64,000 bases of DNA from Gammaproteobacteria bacterium (GCA_016194635.1 JACQBC010000034.1:62001-126000); one strand, 5' to 3'; positions 42,593-50,717 are shown, counted from the first letter of the stretch. A program made the numbers and translations. The notes: a model not told the origin generated them from the letters alone.

Positions 42593-43501
42593 ATGTCCAT
42601 CCTGTCGTTATCTCATTCTGATCCGAGTAGCCCATTTTTAGTGGCGAACCAGGCCCACTATCGCGCATGGCGGGAACAGAAACTGCGTGATTACCCGCAA
42701 CAGGCCGAGGCTTTATGCGTTGCTATCCGTGATCCCTATCGTTTAAGTCCAAGCGAGCATCACGACTTGCTGCAGCGTCTACACAAAACCAACCTGGTTT
42801 TTTACCGCATTACGGCATCGTTACCGATGGATAAATCCGCGCTTCGTCAGCTCGGTCGGCAATTGGGGCTACAACGGCTGGATAATAATTTATGCGCCGA
42901 TGAAGACAGCATCACTTCCTTGCGGGTGGTCGAAGACGGACGCCAGCGCAGTTACATCCCCTATACCAATCGCCGCCTAACCTGGCACACCGACGGTTAT
43001 TACAATCCACTCGATAAACAGATCCGCGGTATCATCATGCACTGTGTTGTGCCGGCGTTGCAGGGCGGTGAGAATAACTATCTCGACCATGAAGTGCTTT
43101 ATCTCCTCTTGCGGGATCAAAACCCGGCCTATATATCCGCCCTCATGCACCCCCAGGCCATGACGATCCCGCCCAACCGTGAAGAGGGTGAGGAGATCCG
43201 CGCGGCACAAACCGGGCCGGTATTTTCAATTGACGAAACAGGCCATTTGCACATGCGTTATTCCGCCCGCAGCCGCCACATCGTATGGCGAGAGGATCCG
43301 CTCCTCGCCCAGGCCGTTGCTGCAATCAACGAATTGCTGCAACCTGCGCTGCCCTATATGTTTCGCTACCGGCTGGAGGCCAACCACGGGGTGATCTGTA
43401 ACAACGTGCTGCATAACCGTAGCGGATTCACCGATGGTGATGCCACCCACAACCAGCGTTTATTGTATCGTGCGCGGTATTTTGATCGTGCCGCAGAATA
43501 A
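42593..43501 (+). CDS. TauD/TfdA-like Fe(II)/2-oxoglutarate dioxygenase-like protein
   Basis: 302 aa from the ATG at 42593. An in-frame ATG at 42554 would add 13 residues, and neither start has a strong ribosome site. The TauD fold is suggested by LTWHTDGYYNP near residue 145 (His-x-Asp iron ligands) and NNVLHNRSGF near 280 (distal His and Arg). It would hydroxylate an unknown substrate using 2-oxoglutarate. It is divergent from dsrA and heads a run of plus-strand genes with the 64-aa protein and the Cas6-like gene. A link to organosulfur use is speculative. Confidence 0.75.
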   Translation: MSILSLSHSDPSSPFLVANQAHYRAWREQKLRDYPQQAEALCVAIRDPYRLSPSEHHDLLQRLHKTNLVFYRITASLPMDKSALRQLGRQLGLQRLDNNLCADEDSITSLRVVEDGRQRSYIPYTNRRLTWHTDGYYNPLDKQIRGIIMHCVVPALQGGENNYLDHEVLYLLLRDQNPAYISALMHPQAMTIPPNREEGEEIRAAQTGPVFSIDETGHLHMRYSARSRHIVWREDPLLAQAVAAINELLQPALPYMFRYRLEANHGVICNNVLHNRSGFTDGDATHNQRLLYRARYFDRAAE

Positions 43502-43526
43502 TCCCAACCCGCAGGTGATACTACCC

Positions 43527-43721
43527 ATGTTATGGTTAAGCGAAGTGTTACTCCAACAGTACGAAATCACATCTTTTGAACAATTAAAAACCGTCATTGC
43601 CGCGCGCGCCGCGCAAGGGGAAATGTTTTTCCGTATGGATGTTAAACCACCCTACGGTGATACCCCGGCCAATTGGGAAGACCAATTAGAATCGGCCTTT
43701 ACCAGTGGTCAACGACGCTAA
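43527..43721 (+). CDS. 64-aa conserved-looking small protein
   Basis: 64 aa from the ATG at 43527, with AGGTGA about 9 nt upstream. The sequence LWLSEVLLQQYEITSFEQLK, then GEMFFRMDVKPPYGDTPANW, is well formed and acidic, with no Cys. I recall similar small proteins beside dsr genes in other sulfur oxidisers, sometimes labelled as sulfur relay proteins, but cannot confirm it here. It lies between the TauD-like gene and the Cas6-like gene (11 nt gap), so it is probably co-transcribed. Function unknown. Confidence 0.65.
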   Translation: MLWLSEVLLQQYEITSFEQLKTVIAARAAQGEMFFRMDVKPPYGDTPANWEDQLESAFTSGQRR

Positions 43722-43732
43722 GGAAACACCGC

Positions 43733-44422
43733 ATGTTTTGGAATGATGACAATGCCGACAATAACCAGTTTGTGGTCCCCGATGATATCGTGGATATCGT
43801 CTACAAACTGGAGTGCAAAGCCTTGCCCTTGGATCACGCGTGGGCCTTGTCGCAGGGACTGGCACAGGCCCTGCCCTGGTTCCAGGGAGAACCCGCGGCG
43901 GGTGTGCATTTGATCCATGTCGCAGAATCCGGCAACGGCTGGTACCGTCCGGTTGATCCCGAGAAGGGTGTGTTGTATTTATCCAAACGAACCCGGCTCA
44001 CCCTGCGTATCCCCAAGCACCGCCTTGAAGACGCGCAACGGCTCACGGGCAGCACCCTGGATATCGACGGTAACCCGCTGACCGTCGGGCAAAGTTCCGT
44101 CAAACCGTTGAGCCCTTTAACGACCTTATTCTCGCGTTATGTCCTGTGTGATAACCCATGGGATGAGCTGCAGTTTTTAACCCAGGCGGCCGAGCAATTG
44201 CAAGCCATGGAGATCACCGCTAAAAAACTCATGGCAGGAAAACACACCACCTTCCGGATGCCGTCCGGACCGGTATCGGCCCGTAGCCTGATGGTGGCGG
44301 ATCTGACTGCGCAAACATCGGTCCGCTTGCAACAACAGGGTTTAGGCGCCGGGCGCCACTTCGGTTGTGGGCTATTCCTTCCCCAAAAAGGGATAAAAGC
44401 CGTCAATGCTGAAACGGACTAG
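43733..44422 (+). CDS. Cas6/Cmx6-like RNA-endonuclease-family protein, orphan
   Basis: 229 aa from the ATG at 43733, with AAGGAA upstream. Resembles the I-MYXAN type Cas6 (Cmx6) group. Features are ALPLDHAWALSQGLAQALPW near residue 33, GVHLIHVAESGNGWYRP, a repeated RAMP-like segment YLSKRTRLTLRIPKHRL, and the glycine-rich loop GLGAGRHFGCGLFLP at the C-terminus. Cas6 proteins cut CRISPR precursor RNA at repeat hairpins. Here it lies in a dsr-linked gene run with no array nearby, so an RNA role outside CRISPR is possible. His38 could be catalytic, but this is unproven. Confidence 0.72.
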   Translation: MFWNDDNADNNQFVVPDDIVDIVYKLECKALPLDHAWALSQGLAQALPWFQGEPAAGVHLIHVAESGNGWYRPVDPEKGVLYLSKRTRLTLRIPKHRLEDAQRLTGSTLDIDGNPLTVGQSSVKPLSPLTTLFSRYVLCDNPWDELQFLTQAAEQLQAMEITAKKLMAGKHTTFRMPSGPVSARSLMVADLTAQTSVRLQQQGLGAGRHFGCGLFLPQKGIKAVNAETD

Positions 44423-44517
44423 TTGATTCTCGAATTGAAATACAGATAATAAGCACCCTTTGTAGTTCATATTTGGCATTCGGGCTTCACAGCAACAACA
44501 ATTGAGAGGAAACGGCG

Positions 44518-44856
44518 ATGGCCTATGAGATTAATGGTAAAACCGTCGAGACTACTGCGAATGGTTACTTGGTTAATACCGAGGACTGGAACAAAGAAGT
44601 GGCAGAGCGAATCGCGGTACAAGAAGGTATTATGGAATTAACCCCACGGCATTGGGACATTATTAATTATCTACGCGAAGAATATTTCAATAATAACCAG
44701 AATCAACCCAACGAACGCACCATCCTAAAAGCCATGAACGATAAGTGGGGCAAGGCAACCTCCAAAGATACCTACGACTTATTTCCACAGATGCCCTCGA
44801 AACAAGGCGGAAAGATCGCGGGTCTACCCGAGAGTCGCCGCAAAGGGGGTTATTAA
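44518..44856 (+). CDS. DsrC/TusE-family protein lacking the C-terminal cysteines
   Basis: 112 aa. Clearly a DsrC fold (MAYEINGKTVETTANGYLVN, RHWDIINYLREEYFNN), but the arm reads PSKQGGKIAGLPESRRKGGY. The first redox Cys is Gly and the last is gone, and there is no Cys in the protein. DsrC homologues without these cysteines have been called RspA and suggested to be regulatory. It cannot carry sulfur on the arm, so it may compete with or sense DsrC partners. It lies 95 nt after the Cas6-like gene and has GAGAGGAAA upstream of its start. Confidence 0.9.
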   Translation: MAYEINGKTVETTANGYLVNTEDWNKEVAERIAVQEGIMELTPRHWDIINYLREEYFNNNQNQPNERTILKAMNDKWGKATSKDTYDLFPQMPSKQGGKIAGLPESRRKGGY

Positions 44857-44978
44857 TTTCTCGTTTCTATCCAAATTGGATATAGGTTAGGGGTTGGAGC
44901 CGGTGCTATATTTTCGGCTCACGTGGGTCTTGATTTAGCAACGACCTGGAACGAATTACACTTCAATGCGAGGTAGCC

Positions 44979-45185
44979 ATGAGCGACAAGACAGACAAGA
45001 TTCAGAAAATGCTCGAATTGCAAAAGAAATTTATGCAGTTTGAACACGAACACGGCGTGGATTCCGAAACTTATTATGCCGCGTCCGCTGAACACCCGCT
45101 GCACAACTATCGCCAGCAGTACCAGGAGTTAGCCAATGCCGTATGTAATCTGGCCCACGGCGAAAAAGGCTCAAAACGCGATTAG
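44979..45185 (+). CDS. 68-aa small helical protein of unknown function
   Basis: 68 aa. The sequence MSDKTDKIQKMLELQKKFMQ, then EHPLHNYRQQYQELANAVC, is strongly helical and charged with one Cys near the C-terminus. It begins with GAGG about 9 nt upstream. It lies 122 nt downstream of the DsrC-like gene and 28 nt before a terminator, so it is the last gene of this run. I do not recognise a family. Confidence 0.6.
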   Translation: MSDKTDKIQKMLELQKKFMQFEHEHGVDSETYYAASAEHPLHNYRQQYQELANAVCNLAHGEKGSKRD

Positions 45186-45213
45186 GGGTAAGGCTACAAG
45201 GTTAGTTCGAGAC

Positions 45214-45238
45214 AAAGCCGCAGAAATGCGGCTTTTTG
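45214..45238 (+). terminator. rho-independent terminator
   Basis: Stem AGCCGCA / TGCGGCT (7 bp) with a GAAA loop, followed by TTTTT on the plus strand and preceded by AAA. It ends the plus-strand run that begins at the TauD-like gene, 28 nt after the 68-aa gene. Confidence 0.85.
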
Positions 45239-45324
45239 ATTTATTATCAATGAGTTATCGGATGATCTTAAAGTAAGTCGTATTTACATTAGAATAGCAA
45301 TATAACCTGCTGTTATTTCTATAG

Positions 45325-45999
45325 TTATAGCTCAGACCACATCCTAACCAAGTTCACATAGGTGTGGTCGATTTTTTGGGTATCCGGATCCGCAGGCGAG
45401 GTTTTTAACCACCGTTCACGCACATGATTGAGTTCATAGAGTAACTCGCGTTGCGCAGGATTGCGGATCAAGCTTTGTACCCAAGTGACGGCCACCAGCC
45501 GTTGCCCTGCGCGAACCGGAGTGACTTGATGCAGGCTTGAGGCCGGGTAGATCACCGCGTGTCCGGCCGGGCATTTGATGCGCTCTTGGCCGTACTGGGT
45601 TGCGATCACCAATTCACCACCGTCGTACTCCTGGGGTGCATTTAAAAATACGGTGACCGCGATATCGGAACGGTAACGCTGACCGGCAGGCCCCATGACG
45701 GGGTCGTCGATATGCTCGCCATAGGCTTGGCCAACCGTGTAACGGGCATAAAACGGCATGGCGATACGGTGTGGCAGCACCGCCGACTGAAATTGCGGGT
45801 GCTGGACCAATACCGACATTACCAGATGATTGAGGCGATTAAGCTGCGCAGCGGTGTGCTGCATTTCAGAATTATTTTTAACCTGTCGTGCTACATCGCC
45901 GGCCGAGAGTTTCCCATCGACAAACGGCGCCGCCGCGAGCAATTTTTGAATCTCGGTGAGGTTCTCGGCGGGCAAGACCGCGGGTATTTCCACCAGCAT
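45325..45999 (-). CDS. PKHD-type Fe(II)/2-oxoglutarate hydroxylase (PiuC/YbiX family)
   Basis: 224 aa, the usual PiuC length. The double-stranded beta-helix core has the HxD motif in YGEHIDDPV near residue 97 and the distal His in SSLHQVTPVRAGQR near 158 with the 2-oxoglutarate Arg. Family members are often iron-regulated and hydroxylate an unknown substrate. Its 5' end is 66 nt from the divergent 106-aa gene. The C-terminal QKIDHTYVNLVRMWSEL matches the PiuC end. Confidence 0.9.
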   Translation of the reverse strand: MLVEIPAVLPAENLTEIQKLLAAAPFVDGKLSAGDVARQVKNNSEMQHTAAQLNRLNHLVMSVLVQHPQFQSAVLPHRIAMPFYARYTVGQAYGEHIDDPVMGPAGQRYRSDIAVTVFLNAPQEYDGGELVIATQYGQERIKCPAGHAVIYPASSLHQVTPVRAGQRLVAVTWVQSLIRNPAQRELLYELNHVRERWLKTSPADPDTQKIDHTYVNLVRMWSEL

Positions 46000-46064
46000 A
46001 TGCGCTATAGGGGGAGGGATGATTTCCCGTTACAATAGATTGACCCAGTGTATAGGAATTTAAA

Positions 46065-46385
46065 ATGAAACTAAATGTACAAATCGATGACAGCCTGTAT
46101 CAAGTTGAAGTGCCGGACGATATGCTCAGCGAAGCCAAGGCTGTTTTTCAAAAAATAGATCGTGATCTCGACGCGGGCTGGCAAATGAGCCGTGAATGGA
46201 TAAGCAGCCTTGATGCCGCGCAGCGTTGTCAGGTGGCTGCCGATCGGTTATTAACCGCGATTGAAAATAATAATCAAGCCAGTATAACCATGATGGCGGG
46301 TTACATTCTGAATAAACTACCCACTATCCGCAGTATCCATATCGACACCACCGGCGATATGACCCAAACCCAGATTATTTTGTGA
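46065..46385 (+). CDS. 106-aa protein of unknown function
   Basis: 106 aa. It begins with a short beta-rich part (MKLNVQIDDSLYQVEVPDDM). A helical middle follows with DRDLDAGWQMSREWISSLD and AADRLLTAIENNNQASITMM, then a beta-like end (IRSIHIDTTGDMTQTQI). The composition looks like a genuine soluble protein. No family recognised. It is followed by 174 nt without a gene, then palindrome copy C. Confidence 0.65.
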   Translation: MKLNVQIDDSLYQVEVPDDMLSEAKAVFQKIDRDLDAGWQMSREWISSLDAAQRCQVAADRLLTAIENNNQASITMMAGYILNKLPTIRSIHIDTTGDMTQTQIIL

Positions 46386-46559
46386 AACAACCCTGATCCT
46401 AGCGGGAAAAATTTCGATTCTTGGTTCTTCGCCTGGCTAAAACCGCTGTGGTTTAATTCTACCCCTGTGTTTGATCAACAATAGCGCCACGCGTATGAAG
46501 CTGATTATCAAGCGTTCTGCAAGTAATCCCATTGAATATCATAATCCTGAATCCAGTGG

Positions 46560-46687
46560 TGACGTTGGTGGTGGGCGGCTGTCGCGGTGCAGGTGACTCG
46601 CTGTGAATACATCCTTGTACGCTCGGGGGCGGCATCCCTGCCGCCCACGGTCACCTGCACCGCGACAGCCGCCCACCACCAACGTCA
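46560..46687 (+). repeat. private-arm palindrome, copy C (core on plus strand)
   Basis: Perfect 38-nt arms at 46560-46597 and 46650-46687 enclose a 52-nt core at 46598-46649, the longest arms of the five copies. The core has the 20-nt motif with GTAC instead of GTAG, and the inner hairpin GGGCGGC-ATCCCT-GCCGCCC. The last three bases of the right arm (46685-46687) are the stop codon of the convergent hydroxylase gene on the minus strand, so the arm reaches the end of that gene. Confidence 0.95.
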
Positions 46688-47302
46688 GGCAAATACCACC
46701 CAGGTGGTTGCAATGTATTTAATCCCCTGTTGCAGGGTGACACCGCGGTGTTCGTGAGTCCAGAAGGGGGGGAATAAAATTAATTTGCCGGCTTCGGGTT
46801 TTATTGCGACCTGCTGATAAAAAAATTCGGTCTCTCCCCCCGGGCCGGGGACATCGTTGAGATACCAAAGCGCCACCAGTTGACGCTGGCTGAACTCGTG
46901 GCTGCCCCCGTCGATATGCCAGTGATAATGTTCACCCGGCGCGGTGCGTTGCAGGGCGTAACCCAGGTCTTTAAATTTACCTTTAAAATATGGGAAGGTC
47001 TCGCGGAATTCGACGATCGCCTGACCCAGGGATTGAAACAGGGCGCGATCCACGTCTTTCCAGTGGGGTTTCCCGCTGACGACTAAATCGGTGGATTTTT
47101 TAATGCTACGGTCTTGGGTGGCGCGTTGGCCTACCCGGCCCAAGTAGTGTTCGTCTTGATGGGTTTCAAATCGGGTGATGATTTGCTGGCAAAATTCCGC
47201 ACTCAAGGACTGCCGTTTTTCAAAGATAAAACTATTGGGCGTTACTTCAACCAGGGTTTTTAAAGGCAACAGCTGTTTTTCACTGCTCGGTTCGGATGAC
47301 AT
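46685..47302 (-). CDS. prolyl-hydroxylase-like Fe(II)/2-oxoglutarate dioxygenase
   Basis: 205 aa. P4H-type fold: YHWHIDGGSHEF near residue 127 carries the His-x-Asp pair, and FWTHEHRGVTLQQGIKY carries the distal His. GGETEFFYQQVAIKP between them is typical. Its substrate, possibly a protein or small molecule, is unknown. It ends inside the right arm of palindrome copy C and starts 11 nt after the stop of the upstream 347-aa gene, so those two are probably an operon. Confidence 0.82.
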   Translation of the reverse strand: MSSEPSSEKQLLPLKTLVEVTPNSFIFEKRQSLSAEFCQQIITRFETHQDEHYLGRVGQRATQDRSIKKSTDLVVSGKPHWKDVDRALFQSLGQAIVEFRETFPYFKGKFKDLGYALQRTAPGEHYHWHIDGGSHEFSQRQLVALWYLNDVPGPGGETEFFYQQVAIKPEAGKLILFPPFWTHEHRGVTLQQGIKYIATTWVVFA

Positions 47303-47313
47303 AGCGCAAGCGA

Positions 47314-48357
47314 CTATAAACGGTGTTGTTCGATCATGCTCACCAGGGCTTGATTAAACGACTCTGGATTGTCCTGTGCATAGGCCAGCACGTCATGACA
47401 GAGTTTACCCCAATGCTCAGCCCCTTCTTCCGCGATGGCATTTAGGGGACCACGGTCAGCGCAGCGATGCCAGGTGTCATAGGCGCTAACCAACCCCGGA
47501 AACAGGTGTTTACGCATCGGAGTGAGATTTGCCAGGAAAAAATGCAGTGACCCCGGTTGTTGCAACGCCAATATCTGTGGTAGCGTTGAAATACAATCGG
47601 CATACAGGTCACGGATCGCGCGTAACATAACTTCCAGTTTAGAGCGCGGTGTTTTGAGTAATAATTCTTCCCAGGCCCCGCCAAAGCGGTGATGCGCCAT
47701 GACCTCGCCGATCTCGTGCCACAACGCCGCCTTTAACTCCGAATGGGTCATCTTGTCGAGGGCCTGATCAACATCCGTACTAAAATCGTATTCGGCGAGC
47801 GCTCGGCCGAGGGCATTGTCGGGTTTGTTCCATAACCATTGCTCGTATTTTTCCCACAACATGCGGCGCAGGGCATCACGCCGGAGGTAAATCGTTTTGC
47901 CCTGACTCATCGCCGGGGGCGAGGTCAAGTCACAGGCGTATTCATCGCCGGCGACGTAAATATCGTATCCTTGGTGTTGTTCATGGGTCTCCAGCACGCC
48001 TAAAAAGAAATGCGGCTTCACGTTGTAACCAAAACCACCGCTGTAGATCAAGTGATGGGGTTGCAGCGCGGCATTAATCGCGGTGCAATCGAAGGGATCG
48101 TGGCTGTGGTCGTCGATGCGGATCGGGGCGAACTGTTCTTCCTCAAGGGCTTGCCAGAGTTTTTCTCGGTTCCGAAGCCATTCGCCCACGGCGTGGTTTG
48201 GTAAATTATCCCCGTAGTTAAACCCGTGTTCCCAGCGGTAATACTCGCGCATTTTCATCAAATAGATACACAGGGTATAGTCGCTGGCCGTATTGGCATC
48301 GGCGATGTGGCAATTTTTCTGTACGGTTTGTTTAATACTGCTAAGGTCGAGGTTCAT
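47314..48357 (-). CDS. 347-aa conserved-looking protein of unknown function (Sfum_1244-like?)
   Basis: 347 aa, soluble. Notable segments are NTASDYTLCIYLMKMREYYR near residue 20, NAALQPHHLIYSGGFGYNVK near 97, and AALWHEIGEVMAHHRFGGAW with a HEIGE motif like a metal site near residue 215. It resembles what I recall as the Sfum_1244 family found with sulfur-metabolism genes, but I could not check this. It is the first gene of a minus-strand pair with the prolyl-hydroxylase-like gene. Confidence 0.6.
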   Translation of the reverse strand: MNLDLSSIKQTVQKNCHIADANTASDYTLCIYLMKMREYYRWEHGFNYGDNLPNHAVGEWLRNREKLWQALEEEQFAPIRIDDHSHDPFDCTAINAALQPHHLIYSGGFGYNVKPHFFLGVLETHEQHQGYDIYVAGDEYACDLTSPPAMSQGKTIYLRRDALRRMLWEKYEQWLWNKPDNALGRALAEYDFSTDVDQALDKMTHSELKAALWHEIGEVMAHHRFGGAWEELLLKTPRSKLEVMLRAIRDLYADCISTLPQILALQQPGSLHFFLANLTPMRKHLFPGLVSAYDTWHRCADRGPLNAIAEEGAEHWGKLCHDVLAYAQDNPESFNQALVSMIEQHRL

Positions 48358-48529
48358 AGTGAAGAGTGTAGGTGGTTTTAGGGTTGTTAGTTACTTGTGG
48401 CGACAGCGACAATCCAAGTAAACTATGCTTACTTCTAGGCTAGCACGGCCTTTGTCGCGATGCCAGTGACCTGGTTCGCTATCCGGTAAACCTAACATCT
48501 GCGCGTGAATTACACGCGGGAGCGGCTCA

Positions 48530-49078
48530 ATGCGTGTCAAGAGTAAGTGGAATGTTAAGGACAAAACCCATAGCATCGAAGAAGTCGCCGGCGCCTTGGC
48601 CTATATCGCCTGGCGAATTGCCCAAAACGCGGTGTTGAACCTCGAAAACAACGATTTTCAAACCGATACCAATCAACAACGCCTGAGCATCATGGCGGAA
48701 TTCTTGTGTTTCACCCTGCACATTATTGATCGCATGACCATCGAGCGTTTCGATGCCGACGAACGCGTGCGATTTATGACGGAAATGGCGAATAAATCCG
48801 CCAAAAACATCCACGACAATACGAAGGAAATGTTAGGCGAGGGGGAATACCGTAAACCGTTTATCGAACTGCTCAATAACCGGATGGCGGAATACGCCGA
48901 GTTTCAATACGATGAAAAAGAAGGGCCGAGTTTTCCCATGCGACGTTACTTTGGTAACTTTGTCACCGCCCAGATGGGGGAAAAAAACCAACGTTGGGTA
49001 GGGGACCAGATCATCGACGTTGAAGCCCCCGACATTGTCGCAACACTTACGCGCTCGGTACCGAATTTATTCATGTAA
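48530..49078 (+). CDS. 182-aa mostly helical protein of unknown function
   Basis: 182 aa. Helix-rich sequence with EEVAGALAYIAWRIAQNAVL near residue 18, EFLCFTLHIIDRMTIERFD, and a C-terminal FGNFVTAQMGEKNQRWVG. No signal peptide or membrane helix. GGGAGC lies upstream of the start. It is followed by a terminator at 49108. I do not recognise a family. Its position among dsr-linked genes is the only clue. Confidence 0.6.
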   Translation: MRVKSKWNVKDKTHSIEEVAGALAYIAWRIAQNAVLNLENNDFQTDTNQQRLSIMAEFLCFTLHIIDRMTIERFDADERVRFMTEMANKSAKNIHDNTKEMLGEGEYRKPFIELLNNRMAEYAEFQYDEKEGPSFPMRRYFGNFVTAQMGEKNQRWVGDQIIDVEAPDIVATLTRSVPNLFM

Positions 49079-49107
49079 ACCACCGGCGGGTTAACCACCC
49101 TGCCGCT

Positions 49108-49132
49108 AAAAAGCCGGGTTACCCCGGCTTTT
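49108..49132 (+). terminator. rho-independent terminator
   Basis: Stem AGCCGGG / CCCGGCT with a short TTAC-type loop, followed by TTTTC on the plus strand and preceded by AAAA. It ends the 182-aa gene transcript and, read on the other strand, may also serve the 69-aa gene at 49158. Confidence 0.8.
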
Positions 49133-49157
49133 CTGAGGGACGCACACCGAATATTAA

Positions 49158-49367
49158 TTATTTCTTAGCCCACTTCTTGAAGTTAGTGGTTTCGTGTGCT
49201 GTACCGTCTTCGTAGCCGGCGTCATAGGCTTCATTGGTACGTTGCTCTTCACGCTTGGGGTTTATCAGAAAACCACCTTGCCAACCCTGGATGTATTCCG
49301 GATCGGTACCGGCTTTTTCCATCACAGTGATATGTGCATTGTACGTTTTCAGATCAGCTGCCTTCAT
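49158..49367 (-). CDS. 69-aa small protein of unknown function
   Basis: 69 aa. MKAADLKTYNAHITVMEKAG, then EYIQGWQGGFLINPKREEQR and EAYDAGYEDGTAHETTNFKK. The GYxxG...AYxxGYxDG pattern recalls ribosome-modulation-factor-like small proteins but lacks clear signature residues. A GGAG lies upstream of the start. It lies 45 nt downstream of the TrpD-like gene's stop on the same strand, so it is upstream-independent or read through. Confidence 0.55.
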   Translation of the reverse strand: MKAADLKTYNAHITVMEKAGTDPEYIQGWQGGFLINPKREEQRTNEAYDAGYEDGTAHETTNFKKWAKK

Positions 49368-49412
49368 TCGTCTTCTCCTGTTTACTGTCTATTAAAAATG
49401 AACCTGAGTTAT

Positions 49413-50543
49413 TTAACCGGCGGTGAAATGCGCGAGCGCCTTGCCATTATCCAATACCTGCCGAACCCGCGTGGCCGCCGTGGTTAAGTCGGCGGCGCGT
49501 CCTAAGTGGCGTAACACCAGGGCCGCGGCATATATCAGTGAATCACGCGCCGGCCCGGGTTTACCGTGCAGCGCCTCCAGCCCGACTTCGGCGGTACGCG
49601 CGGCCACGGCATCGGGATCAAAGGGGTTGGCCACGGCGTCGGGTTTGTGTTCACTGGGTTGCAGATCTTTGGGCAGGGGGATGGCCCGGGTAGTCTGGTG
49701 TATCCCTAGTAATTTAGGATCAAGATCGGATTCCTGTTCTTGACCGCGATCGTGATAGCTGTAGAGTTTTGCGGTTTGCTGTAACGATGGGATCACCCCC
49801 CCCTCTACACCGCGTACCACCATGGCGCTGTCGAATCCGGCAAAACGCGCCAGTTCTGAATAAATCGGGGGGTAGGCCTTGTGGACATAACCGGTTAATA
49901 AATGGGTTTTACGCCGACCGCGGATCGGTCCGACCAAGACTTCAACCGTGGTGAGCACTTGGCGTTTAATCATACGCGCACGCAAACTGGACAGGTTGTG
50001 CAACCGAGGCGCGAAGCGATGTTGATCGACATAGGCCCAGGCGAGGTCCGGTTGTGCTAAACGTGCCGCCGCTTGCGAGGGACTCAGATCAACCGTTTTG
50101 CCTGCCGCGCGTAATACCTTGCGTTGGGTCACGCCGTACTTCGGCCCCATCAGTTCAACCCCGTGCGATACGGTGGGCACACCGAGCGCGCCCAACACCG
50201 CGGGAAGAAACGCCACCACCGGTAGACCGCGCGAGTGTCCATCGTAGGGATCACCGATATCGAACACTTCATCCACCGGGGCTTGGGTGAGCGTCATTGC
50301 CTCAAGAATGGCCTTGAGCACACCTTTATTCTCATTATCGGTTTCACGCTTCATGCGTAAGGCAATAAAAAACACCGCGGTTTGCACCGGATCGGCATTG
50401 TCGGACAACACCTGTGCCATAGCCGCATGCGCCTCATCCAACGAGAGGTCCTTGCTATACTCGGGGCCGGTGGCAACCTTTTGAATGCTGGTACGCATCG
50501 CCAGTTGACCGGGTGTCAGGGCAGTGACCGGAATCGCGGTCAT
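49413..50543 (-). CDS. anthranilate phosphoribosyltransferase-like protein (TrpD/YbiB-type)
   Basis: 376 aa. TrpD-like layout: an N-terminal helical bundle, then FDIGDPYDGHSRGLPVVAFL near residue 98, where TrpD has its GTGGD phosphate loop, so the loop is altered. Later LRARMIKRQVLTTVEVLVGP and VVRGVEGGVIPSLQQ follow. No trp genes are near. The altered loop suggests a substrate other than anthranilate, possibly a nucleic-acid or nucleotide role as for YbiB. It is the first gene of a minus-strand pair with the 69-aa gene. Confidence 0.75.
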   Translation of the reverse strand: MTAIPVTALTPGQLAMRTSIQKVATGPEYSKDLSLDEAHAAMAQVLSDNADPVQTAVFFIALRMKRETDNENKGVLKAILEAMTLTQAPVDEVFDIGDPYDGHSRGLPVVAFLPAVLGALGVPTVSHGVELMGPKYGVTQRKVLRAAGKTVDLSPSQAAARLAQPDLAWAYVDQHRFAPRLHNLSSLRARMIKRQVLTTVEVLVGPIRGRRKTHLLTGYVHKAYPPIYSELARFAGFDSAMVVRGVEGGVIPSLQQTAKLYSYHDRGQEQESDLDPKLLGIHQTTRAIPLPKDLQPSEHKPDAVANPFDPDAVAARTAEVGLEALHGKPGPARDSLIYAAALVLRHLGRAADLTTAATRVRQVLDNGKALAHFTAG

Positions 50544-50717
50544 ATCATCATCTCACCTGCAAAGGGTGGCGGAAGTATAGTGATGCCCTCCAGTGGCCTA
50601 CATATCCCGATGGGGTAAGAACTAGGGGCATTCCCAATCGGGATATGTTCCGTCGGCAGACTGCGGGTTATGGTGGAATAGGTTGATAGATGAAGCAGTT
50701 ACATAAGGGCAGGATTA

